This document shows positions 56,757 to 64,000 of a DNA stretch of 64,000 nt, one piece after another. The position numbers were made by a program, and so were the translations under genes. The notes below the pieces were generated by a model. It was not told where the DNA came from. It ran no database searches and saw nothing but the letters and a program-made list of their open reading frames with translations. Each line of letters opens with the position of its first letter. Within the stretch, counting starts at the first letter, position 1. The DNA is from Symsagittifera roscoffensis (taxonomy: Eukaryota; Xenacoelomorpha; Acoela; Convolutidae): NCBI RefSeq assembly GCF_963678635.1, contig NC_087063.1:70825617-70889616 (forward strand), written 5' to 3'.

Positions 56757-57987
56757 CGTCCAGTAATCCAACGGGAAGGACACTCCTTTGATGTATTTGC
56801 CTGATTATTTCGTTCAGGTTTCGCACCTTCGTGTTCATTTCCATCGCGTGTTGGTCCGCCTTCATGTTGTAGGGAATGGTACACACCGTGAGAATGGCAG
56901 GATCCATTTGAATCCGCAATTCCTCAAGGATGCAGCTCATCTTGTCATGTAGCTTCCTTACCTTCCTGGACTCCTCCCTGGACACGTCATTCGTCCCGAT
57001 CATTAGAGTCACCGTATATACTCTCGTCATCCCTAGCATCTCAAGTGTTGCCAACATCTGTGGCGTCGCAGCTCCAGCAAAACTTAAGATCCCCGTTTGC
57101 CAATGTGATTGAATCCGGGTCATCACCCGCAGCAGGCTGTCCCCTATGATTAGGTGGACCGCACCTTCTGGTACACGTGGCTGCGTGAAGTATTCCACCC
57201 AAGCTGCGTCATGGAAGCAATCCCTCCTGATTCTTTGTGCCGTGCTCCAATCCATGCGATTGTGCCTGTGGTACCTGCCCTCCGTGTTCTTCTTGTAGCT
57301 TGAGATTACCACACTCCTGATCGGTTGCTCCCTCCACGTCGGGGGTAGCTCCACTCTTGCTGGACTCTCACGATTTCTTAGTTGTAGCCTCTTGTTCAAT
57401 TCTTTCAGACGTGACGAGCTGCCGCTCACCTGACTACCGCTCTGGGTTGAACTCGGGGTATACCCAGGCAGTGCGACGTCCATCAATGGACGTATCGGTT
57501 GTGTCTCTAGGCCACGCAGAGAGGACGTTGACTCAGTTGGTATCCATACCTCCAACCCCTCATTCATATGCTCCTGAGCCGCGCGGTCAAGGTTAAATCG
57601 TTCCTTCGATCTGGGAGCTTCGTCCACCTCCATACGCGACTCTGGTCTTGAGCCGGTAACCATTCGCTCCTTGGGCCTGGCCCCCTTTTGCATATCGAGC
57701 TCGCGTTGTCGTTGCTGGATTCTCTCAAGTTCCGACTTGAGCTGTTCACAATTCGCGGCATTCTCTCGCACCCTTTGCTCTTGTAGATGCTCGGCCTTCA
57801 GCATATCAAGTTCCCTCCATGATTTGTCCTTTTCGACGACCGCTTGATCTCTCTCCAGATTCGCCTGATCTCTCTCAAGCTTCGCTTGATCCCGGTCGAG
57901 GTTCGCTTTGTTCCTCTCCCTCTGTGTCCTCTCAAGTTCTCTCTTCAGAGTACTGAGGTCCGGATACACTTCTCCCGTTTGTTGCTC
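56737..57987 (-). CDS. Post-pol polyprotein 1, coiled coil and SGNH hydrolase
   Basis: About 410 codons ending TGA at 56,737, with no ATG at the open start. Residues 1-100 are a highly charged coiled coil with near-perfect seven-residue repeats of the RDQANLE type. A Ser/Pro/Arg linker (to about 230) and a Trp-containing basic stretch follow. The SGNH hydrolase runs from about 57,165: block I is HLIIGDSLLRVM (GDS near 57,135-57,150), then FAGAATPQM, and block III is MIGTNDVS (GTND at 56,987-56,998). The catalytic Asp/His block lies past the stop in the next frame. Esterases of this fold occur in LINE ORF1 proteins. In an LTR element the role is unknown; deacylation of lipids or glycans is possible. 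Confidence 0.7.
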   Translation of the reverse strand, partial: EQQTGEVYPDLSTLKRELERTQRERNKANLDRDQAKLERDQANLERDQAVVEKDKSWRELDMLKAEHLQEQRVRENAANCEQLKSELERIQQRQRELDMQKGARPKERMVTGSRPESRMEVDEAPRSKERFNLDRAAQEHMNEGLEVWIPTESTSSLRGLETQPIRPLMDVALPGYTPSSTQSGSQVSGSSSRLKELNKRLQLRNRESPARVELPPTWREQPIRSVVISSYKKNTEGRYHRHNRMDWSTAQRIRRDCFHDAAWVEYFTQPRVPEGAVHLIIGDSLLRVMTRIQSHWQTGILSFAGAATPQMLATLEMLGMTRVYTVTLMIGTNDVSREESRKVRKLHDKMSCILEELRIQMDPAILTVCTIPYNMKADQHAMEMNTKVRNLNEIIRQIHQRSVLPVGLLDVAEQME

Positions 57988-58403
57988 TTACTCGTGCTCT
58001 GGCCCGCTGATCTTGCTGATGGTCTGATCGGTAGTGGGAACTCCCCTGCGCCATACTCGGTGTTGTTGCTCAAGCCAGGGTTCCTTGCCAAGTCGAATCC
58101 CCTCACTCCTCCATCCACATTCTAGGACAGCCATCTGGTTTGCTCTTGGTTGGATATTCCATCAGTGGTGTAGCCGACCATTAGAACCGCTTCTGTTGCA
58201 GACTCCCGGCATTCGCCCTGCTCTTCCAATTGGAGGATGGCGTTCAGCATCACTGCCATCCTCTCATCCAACTGGGTATAATCCAGGTCCCTCAAGCTTC
58301 TGTATAATTCATCGAGCGTGGGCCTTTTCAGAGCCGATGGCATGGACTTCCAGAATCGATCTGCCATTTCTATAATTTCTAGATGATCTTGAATATTAAC
58401 CAA
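57951..58403 (-). CDS. Post-pol polyprotein 1, N-terminal segment
   Basis: Open from about 58,403; the first ATG in frame is near 58,365 (MADRFWKSMPSA). It reads to TAG at 58,122 and then stays open in the same frame to TGA near 57,951, where the next ORF takes over one frame away. The relative at 3,545-3,850 matches both sides of the TAG (EAVLMVGYTTDG before, a Pro/Arg stretch after). The TAG is therefore internal to the original protein. The segment is helical, then Pro/Ser/Arg-rich, and leads into the coiled coil. No known domain. Confidence 0.5.
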
Positions 58404-58814
58404 CTTGTGAATTACCTTACCACTTGAGAACTTGAGAATTAACTACTTGAAGCGTTGTTCAACTTGTGTGTTCGTTCAAGAACTTCTTTTCTTTCAATTG
58501 AGTGTAGTTGGGTAGTCAATTTCACTTTACCAAATCAATCTGAAAATAACACTTGATTTTTAGACTAACATGCTATGTTCCTAGCCTAAAACCCCCCTGC
58601 CACTATAGTAAAAACCTTTTCCTTTTCGTTCTACTAAAATAGTTCTATTGGAAGTTTTCGAAAAGCATGCAGTCATTTTATGTTTTAGCACCATCAATCT
58701 TTTAAATTTTAATTGTCATGCCAATCGCGTTTTAAGATCCTTTTACCTGTGCCGTGCCCCAATACCCAACTTGAGATCCCTTCATACCCAACTCGAGACC
58801 CCCATGTACCCGAC
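58404..58814 (-). promoter_or_regulatory. Spacer between macro ORF and polyprotein 1
   Basis: 411 bases without a coding frame, more AT-rich than the genes on either side. It contains two adjacent CTTGAGAA words (58,423 and 58,431) that resemble the CTYGAGAA words of the LTR, and GAGACCCC/GAGATCCC words near 58,770-58,800. A spacer of similar size exists in the decayed relative (3,055-3,486). It may be an internal promoter, splice region or UTR. Confidence 0.4.
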
Positions 58815-59420
58815 TCAGGCGATGCTCAAGTAGTATTTCTTGTGCAGATGTACCATTATCTCCGTTTCCGCGAAGACCACGTGTAGGATAGCGTATAATT
58901 CCCTTGGGCTCAACTTGCCCCTGTTTGGGTCATAGACTGGCATTGAGACCTCCGTTATCCTTCTTTCAATCATGAAGTCTCGTAGTCTTGTTAGTGCCAA
59001 CATCACGTGTTCAGGATCGATCGTGTTCCTGTCATTGAACCTCGTCACTAGGAAGCACAGGTATTTGCCTGGAACTTGTGCTACTGATGGTGGAAGCGCA
59101 GCCATTCCTCCCAGCCCCGGTCTCTGTCTAAACAGAAACTCCACGTTCTGGTACTCTCTCTTGAAGTCGGCCTCCAGTCTTGATTTGAAACTCATGTCCG
59201 CCGTGATACAGATTGCGCTAGTCCTGTCTGACAGAATGAAGTCACTATCCGTTATCAGGATGTTTACCGAGAATTCGTTTGGTATTTCAATCTTCGTTTT
59301 GAAATTCCGTCCTATGGTAGGCTCAGCCTCCTCCCCATCCAGTTTCAGTCCGCTCGTTTCTCTCACTTCGCTGAGTTTCTTGATCATTAAATTTTCGGTG
59401 TGTGTAAGTCCTACCCCCAC
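58815..59420 (-). CDS. Macro-domain protein (OARD1/TARG1-like pattern)
   Basis: Up to 201 codons ending TGA at 58,815. The frame is open back to a TGA at 59,526. The first ATG is at 59,387 and the GTG at 59,420 is not a strong start. After an acidic lead (about 40 residues) the domain shows ILITDSDFILSD, ITADMSFKSRLEADF, then KYLCFLVTRFNDRNT, a helix ALTRLRDFMIERRI, EVSMPVYDPNRGKL and a final strand ETEIMVHLH. This is the strand-helix order of small macro domains that bind or hydrolyse ADP-ribose. The Gly-Cys-Gly-Leu-Asp ligand loop usual in OARD1 is YDPNRGKL here, so catalysis is doubtful. It sits just after integrase, and a relative lies after pol at 2,815. Confidence 0.65.
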   Translation of the reverse strand: MGVGLTHTENLMIKKLSEVRETSGLKLDGEEAEPTIGRNFKTKIEIPNEFSVNILITDSDFILSDRTSAICITADMSFKSRLEADFKREYQNVEFLFRQRPGLGGMAALPPSVAQVPGKYLCFLVTRFNDRNTIDPEHVMLALTRLRDFMIERRITEVSMPVYDPNRGKLSPRELYAILHVVFAETEIMVHLHKKYYLSIA

Positions 59421-59429
59421 TCCCCGGAC
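59419..59429 (-). promoter_or_regulatory. Polypurine-like 11-mer, internal site
   Basis: GTCCGGGGAGT on the minus strand, identical to the core beside the 3' LTR. It lies at the start of the macro ORF. Confidence 0.4.
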
Positions 59430-59530
59430 AAAAATATTTATCGACGTCCCCGTCGATGATGCTGGGTCTGAATTATCTGGCGGAATGTCGAGCGGCCTGT
59501 CTGTTGCCGTCCAGCCGAAGGTAAGTCAAC

Positions 59531-59784
59531 AACCATACCTCGATATCCAATGAGTTATCAGATGGTCGCAAGTCTCCTCTGCCGAGGCTGTTTGACACGG
59601 CACCGCTTCTGCCAATTTTGTGAAGTGGTCTATTTTAACCAGTATCTGGTTATACCCCGACTCCGTCATGCAGATCTTTTGATGGTCTCTCTGTACCACT
59701 TCATTTATTTCTGAGCTTTCAACCGACTTGAGTGGGAATTTCATCTTCCTTGGGTCTTTTACTTGCAGGCATGCCAGGCATGCA
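59531..59784 (-). pseudogene. Duplicated integrase fragment
   Basis: A second copy of the integrase segment at about 60,680-60,940. It runs from the second Cys pair (ACLACLQVKDPRK) through the first catalytic Asp region to THWISRYGC. It is joined directly after the pol stop at 59,785 and ends at 59,531 before the macro ORF. It differs from the main copy by a handful of bases. At the junction it reads TGG where the main copy has a TGA, although this base lies at the joint and could belong to the flank. Confidence 0.8.
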
Positions 59785-61268
59785 TTAACCCATCTCCACT
59801 AAGTCTGGTTCTGTCCACTTAGGCACCTCACCTTGTTCCGGATCGTTCCAGTCTTCTTCCACAGAGGATTCCGGCTCGGAGTCCGCTTCTATCTTTTTAC
59901 TGTCGTCCAAACTCAAGTTCTCGTTGCCATCATTTTTCTCTCTGGTGCCTCTTTCGTTCACTTCACACGCTGGCTCTACCAGTAGGTACTCAAGTCCCTG
60001 CATGCCCTTTGGTATCCACCAGTCCTCTGGGGATGGGACATGAGGCTTCAGATTTTCATAATGTGCTGCTCGCCTAGTACTCAAGCGGTAGAACCGTCCT
60101 TGTTGATGTACTTCCGTTATCATGAATGGTTCTCTCCATTTCTTGAGTAGTTTCTTTGTCCCTTTGGGCGGTATGACATTCTGGAAGACCCACAAGTACT
60201 GGCCCACCTCATATGGCTCCGCCTGTAAAATCTTTTCATCATATTTCTTGCGCTGTCTCATTTGTGCTTGCGCAGTGTTCCTCCTGCGTAGCTCGTTTAG
60301 TTCCTGCTGTCACCTGATCGCTTCTTTCACGTAAGCTTGAGGCGACGTCCTCTTCCCTTCGTATTCCGGGTAAAAGAATGTCAGGGGCATTGCTCTCTCC
60401 CTGCCCGTCAACATCATGAAAGGACTGATGCCCGTTGTTGAGTGTTGAGTACTGTTGTACGCCCCTACGACTTGCGGCAGATATTTATCCCAGTCTGTCA
60501 TGTATCTTGAGCAGTATACCCTCAGCATGTTCACCAACGTTCTATTCTGTCTCTCTACCACCCCGTTGGTCTGAGATGGTAAGTCGTTGAGTGTGCTTGA
60601 GCAATGTGTGACCTGTTAATTAATTCTTTGGTTAAATCCCCCACAAAGGCCTTGCCGTTGTCTGACTGAAAAGTCATAGGACAACCATGCCTCGATATCC
60701 AATGAGTTATCAGGTGGTCACAAGTCTCCTCTGCCGAGGCTGTTTGACACGGCACCGCTTCTGCCAACTTTGTGAAGTGGTCTATTATAACCAGTATCTG
60801 GTTATACCCCGACTCCGTCATGCAGATCTTTTGATGGTCTATCTGCCCCACTTCATTAAATTCTGAGCTTTCAACCGACTTGAGTGGGAATTTCATCTTC
60901 CTTGGGTCTTTTACTTGCAGGCATGCCAGGCATGCATTCACTCATCTCTCGCAAGCTTTCCTCAATCCTGGCCAATCAAACCTGTGAAGTATTCTTTGTT
61001 GCACCTTGTCTATCCCCTGGTGCCCCATCTGGTCGTGCGATCTGAATAACACCTCTGTCTGATACAATTGTGGTAATATGATGAGGTTGTGCTTGTGTAA
61101 TATCTTCTCCTCATCTTTTCTCTTGCACGCTACCACCCCGTCAGCTGTGTGATAGAGTAAATCTTTCTTCTTTTTGTAGAACTGGCTCAAGATCTTGTAG
61201 CTGTCTTCTTCGAGTTCCCCTTTCTCCTTGGACCCCGTCCGGATCCATTTAAAGAGGTTAATTGTCAT
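59785..61268 (-). pseudogene. Ty3/gypsy integrase
   Basis: The zinc-binding H2C2 region is at 61,100-60,910 (HDQMGHQGIDKVQQRIL, then CER and NACLAC). The catalytic core follows, with Asp in GQIDHQKI (about 60,845), Asp in QSDNGKAF (about 60,650) and Glu in VERQNRTL (about 60,550). The C-terminal part has a GPY/F-like segment (KKWREPFMITEVHQ) and an acidic tail to TAA at 59,785. Breaks: TGA at 60,942, a one-base loss near 60,575 that shifts the frame just before the catalytic Glu, and TGA at 60,310. All three catalytic residues are present, so the lesions look recent. Confidence 0.85.
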
Positions 61269-61272
61269 CTTG

Positions 61273-61614
61273 TCATTTTTTTTGGGCTCTTATCAGGTCC
61301 GACAGCCTATATCTCGCCTTGACATGTTCCTGTAGTGCCATGATCTGTCCATTCATTTCCCCAGGGTTGTGGATGTCATCATTCAGCTTCACGAATATTA
61401 TCCTCTTCACAATCTTCATATCGTCTTCTGGCACCAGATTTGTTTTGACATTTGAGTTGCATGATAGTTCCCTGAATGGCTTCCTCGAAACTGCAATTCT
61501 TTCAAGTTCTTCACCTCTTCGTACTTCTTGTACGTCCAAATTGTACGTTCCTGAGGATGGATCTGTTTGTAATTCCCTGTCGCGGTGTCTAATCGTCTCT
61601 TCCGCCAATATCAT
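61273..61614 (-). CDS. Pol linker between RNase H and integrase
   Basis: 113 codons starting with an ATG that overlaps the TGA of the RNase H ORF as ATGA at 61,611-61,614, and ending at TGA 61,273 right after an A8 run (minus strand). The next ORF lies in the original RNase H frame. The segment is charged, with LNDDIHNPGEMNG and EHVKARYRLSDLI, and resembles the spacer before the integrase zinc finger. The two frame changes cancel. This could reflect decay, recoding at ATGA and A8, or a sequence error in the A8 run. Confidence 0.5.
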   Translation of the reverse strand: MILAEETIRHRDRELQTDPSSGTYNLDVQEVRRGEELERIAVSRKPFRELSCNSNVKTNLVPEDDMKIVKRIIFVKLNDDIHNPGEMNGQIMALQEHVKARYRLSDLIRAQKK

Positions 61615-61669
61615 GCATAGACTATCCTGATTGTCGCTGCTTTCATCCGAGTCCTCATCCCATTTTCAC

Positions 61670-61680
61670 ACTCCCCGGAC
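61670..61680 (-). promoter_or_regulatory. Polypurine-like 11-mer, internal site
   Basis: GTCCGGGGAGT on the minus strand in the post-RNase H tail, coding for part of LSGEC. Confidence 0.4.
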
Positions 61681-61723
61681 AAATTTCCTTCTTCAGTATC
61701 CTTTTCCTCCGTGGACGTGGACC

Positions 61724-61734
61724 ACTCCCCGGAC
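61724..61734 (-). promoter_or_regulatory. Polypurine-like 11-mer, internal site
   Basis: GTCCGGGGAGT on the minus strand, 54 bases from the previous site, coding for part of ESGEW. An internal site in pol could act as a central polypurine tract. Confidence 0.4.
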
Positions 61735-63819
61735 TCTTGACCTAGTCCCAGGTATTCAGCTTCTTCCTTGAACGCCACTTTCTTTTTCCTAACCCGAGTC
61801 TGTTCAAGTATGTCGTCAGGGATTTTTTCAACCAGTGACTGCACGACTTCTTTCCCATCAGGGTTAGTCACCTTCGAGGTGTTTTTATCAGTAACTATCT
61901 CGCTCCTTCGCAGTATTGTGACCTCCGGTTCCTCCTTACCCTTTTCTTGGATCACGGGTTTATCATCTGCTAGTTTCTCGATTAACCTCATTAAGTCATC
62001 GTCTATTTGTGCATCTCCCGTTTCTACCTGGTTAAGATCATAGCCTTTTGCCTTGAGCGTCTCCCTCACAATCTTTGACTTGAGTATTATCCCTATCGGC
62101 ATCCCTCGGTTCTTCTTCAAGATTGTTTTCTCCGGAGGTTCTTTTGGTAATTCGGGGTGATCTTCTATTGGTTTGCCTGATTTGTCTAGCCATCTCGTGA
62201 GTGGAAGACTGTCGTACAATTCCTTATCCATGAAGGAGAAGCCATCCTTGATTTCAGGTCTATCTGCCTCCCTCTGTTCTTGTCTCTCGTAGAACTCCGT
62301 CTTCTTACTCAAGCTGTCAGCGTTTTGATGTTTGTCTTGTGTTCTATGCTCAATTATCATGTTGTACCCATCCAGGCGAACTATCCACCTCCCAATGCAA
62401 CTTTGGTCCATTGAGTACGTCTTCAGCCAGTTTAGTGCCCTGTTGTCGACTCGCAGCTTGAATGGCTCGCTGCCTAGGTATGCTCTATATTTCTCGACAA
62501 AGGTAACCACCGCGAACATCTCTGCTTTCGGTGCCCCGTACTTCATCTCCGTGTCACTTAAGACTTTGCTCCCGTACGCTATTGGTCTCAAGACTGTTTT
62601 CCCGTTCCATTCTTGTTCCTGATGGAGAATTCCAAAAATCGCTACTACCGGCGCCTCCGTATCCAACACGTGCATCCCTTTTTCCGTTGGCATCCCCAAC
62701 ACCGGTGCCTCGCACAACTCTTTCTTTATTCTCTGGAATGATTCTTCTGCTGCGTTGTTCCACGTGAACTTCTTGCCTTTGTGTCTCATTAACTGTTGTA
62801 TCGGGTATACCTTGTCCGCATATCCCTTGATGAATTCCTTGTAGTAGTTCGCAAAACCCAGGAAGCTCATCAACTGATGTTCCGTTTTTGGCGATTTTCA
62901 AGTTAGAACTGCTTCCACTGCATCTGGATCCGGTCTGATGCCATGCCTGTCCACCATTCTGCCCAAGTATTTTATTGAATCCTTGAGTATCTCGCACTTT
63001 GACGGTTTACACTTTAGCCCCGACCTCTTCATACATGCAAACACCTCGTCCAGTCGCTCGATATGGTCTTCATGTGTGAGCGTCGCTATTACCACGTCAT
63101 CCACATAGCACATTATCAGATTGCCGTACTTCTTTGTCACTCCTATCATTGCATGTGCCATCAACCGTTGAAAAGTGGCTGTGGCATTGCAAAGGCCAAA
63201 TGGCATCCGTTTCCATTGAAACAGCCCCAACTCGCAAGCGAACCCTGTTTTGTCCCTTTCCTGCTTCCTCAGTGGGACCTGCCAGAAAGCCGATCCTAAA
63301 TCAAGCGTCGTAATAAATTTTGCATCAACTAACTTCGAGAGGCTCTCATCAATTCTAGGTATGGGATAGGCATCCTTCACCGTGACGGAGTTCAGATACC
63401 AAAAGTCACAACAAAACCTCAATTGGTCGCCTTTCTTTTTGGCCATCACTACTCCACACGCCCACGGTGATTTGGATGGTTCTCTCATGTCATACTCTAG
63501 TAGCGTTTCGATTTCTTTTCTACACGCATCCGATTTGTGTGGGGTCATGCGCCTCGCCCCCTCCCTGTGCGGTACCGCATTCTCCTCAAATTCTAATTCT
63601 TGCTCAACAAAATTACAACACCCGATGTCTGCCTTATGTCTTGAAAAAACTTCCTCGTTCCGCTCTAATACGTCCTTGATGGCTTCGAGCTGTTCTTCCG
63701 TTATCTTGCCTCTCAAGTGTTCAATCTCCGGCAGGACCGGTTTATCAATTTGCATTCCATCGAGTGTGGGCCGTTCCGGAAAGTTCGAACAGCTCGATAG
63801 CCCATCCTCCGTCTCTGAC

Positions 63820-64000
63820 TTAAGTGATTTTACAAGACCTGATGAACCTTTTATTTTCTTCAATCGTCTCAAGATTTGGACAATCAACGACTTCATTTTG
63901 TTTTGAATTTTCAGTCATTTCATATCGAGTTTGAACGGCTAAAGCATATCCCAGCTTCCTCCCCCTCTGTATCGTGATTCGTATGTCAAGAGTATTCAAC
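63820..64000 (-). CDS. Pol protease C-terminal end (cut by window edge)
   Basis: A minus-strand frame open from the window edge to TAA at 63,820. The visible residues LDIRITIQRGRKLGYALAVQ fit the C-terminal strand and Leu-Gly-Tyr-Ala end of a retropepsin. The active-site triad would lie further right. It overlaps the first 77 bases of the RT ORF in another frame, so protease and RT would need a frameshift or separate starts, or a one-base lesion has split them. Confidence 0.5.
   Translation of the reverse strand, partial: LNTLDIRITIQRGRKLGYALAVQTRYEMTENSKQNEVVDCPNLETIEENKRFIRSCKIT

Larger units (their letters stand above)
61611..63896 (-). pseudogene. Ty3/gypsy reverse transcriptase and RNase H
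   Basis: RT: ITEEQLEAIKDVLERNEEVF start, then SPWACGVVMAKKK, a DFWYLN block (usually DFRxLN), TLDLGSAFWQVPL, GFACELGLFQWKRMPFGLCN and the active site YVDD at 63,096-63,107. The frame stops at TGA 62,898 and resumes in the same frame. Downstream are FLGFANYYKEFI, then RNase H with LDTEAP near 62,660 (usually TDAS, so the first catalytic Asp is Glu), a CIGRWIVRLDGYNMIIEHR block and KHQNADSLSKK. A long acidic tail runs to TGA at 61,611. The other copy at 1,332 has Trp at the TGA 62,898 position and keeps TDAS. Confidence 0.9.
48235..64000 (-). mobile_element. Giant Ty3/gypsy LTR element with post-pol cargo
   Basis: Minus-strand order: protease end, RT, RNase H, integrase, macro-domain ORF, coiled-coil/SGNH polyprotein, unknown polyprotein, purine-rich tract, LTR. 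At least 15.77 kb lies in the window, and the 5' LTR, primer site and gag are off the right edge. A typical Ty3/gypsy element is 5-8 kb, so about 10 kb here is extra. GC content looks higher than in the rest of the window. The LTR is inserted in the last unit of the 1.9-kb array, immediately after GACGGCAAAAGT. The copy is damaged by several stops and frame changes but is far younger than the relative at 1.3-8.2 kb. Confidence 0.8.

Noticed and set aside
49700-57600. Many plus-strand ORFs of 60-190 codons opposite the giant element
   Set aside because: They mirror strong coding frames on the minus strand, are Ser/Pro/Leu-rich, and lack family features. They are shadows.
59505-59530. Splice donor AAGGTAAGT near the macro ORF
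   Set aside because: It is on the plus strand, opposite to the gene.
59785-63896. A genetic code in which TGA means Trp
   Set aside because: TGA also ends ORFs where no Trp is expected (for example 52,817 and 58,815), and TAG and TAA interrupt other blocks. Point lesions are simpler.
48235-64000. Infectious retrovirus with an envelope gene
   Set aside because: The post-pol proteins show no signal peptide, furin-like site or clear transmembrane anchor in the expected places. The cargo is macro/SGNH-type and does not look envelope-like.

Overview
The window is repeat-rich nuclear DNA from a eukaryote, most likely an invertebrate animal. It holds no recognisable host gene, rRNA or tRNA. Almost everything interpretable is retrotransposon: Ty3/gypsy-type LTR elements, several LINE families with AP-endonuclease, SGNH-esterase and reverse-transcriptase (RT) domains, a foldback element, minisatellites and nested tandem duplications. 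No feature allows a species call.

Layout. 1-960: a worn copy of the 1.9-kb repeat that reappears at 40-48 kb. 1,332-8,230 (+): a decayed giant LTR element. Its pol remnant is followed by a macro-domain remnant, a coiled-coil/SGNH hydrolase remnant and two large unknown proteins, and a foldback MITE sits inside it. 3,817-16,640 and 16,641-29,463: a nearly perfect 12.82-kb tandem duplication. Each copy carries the 3' part of that decayed element, two LINE fragments, a split SGNH gene, an RT pseudogene, three hairpins and the start of a LINE ORF1. 28,894-32,790 (+): a nearly full-length but broken LINE. 31,681-34,709 and 34,715-37,747: a second, older tandem duplication of 3.03 kb. 37,613-38,512: an LTR. 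38,519-40,330 (-): a LINE truncated at its 5' end. 40,392-48,234: an array of about 1.9-kb units built from LINE pieces. 48,235-64,000 (-): a giant LTR retrotransposon that runs off the right edge.

The giant element is the main find. In minus-strand order it has a protease end, RT, RNase H and integrase, then about 10 kb of extra coding sequence, a purine-rich tract and a 0.88-kb 3' LTR. The extra part encodes a macro-domain protein (ADP-ribose-binding fold, closest in pattern to OARD1/TARG1), a long coiled-coil protein with one clear and one possible SGNH (GDSL) hydrolase domain, and a polyprotein of roughly 1,060 codons that I do not recognise. The diverged element at 1.3-8.2 kb has the same order (pol, macro, coiled-coil/SGNH, unknown proteins). 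The post-pol cargo therefore looks like an inherited part of the element, not a chance neighbour. Both copies are damaged. In the right-hand copy every block is interrupted by single stops or frame changes, through decay, recoding or assembly error.

The reading frames were joined by eye and protein similarities were judged from pattern. No alignment or database search was run.
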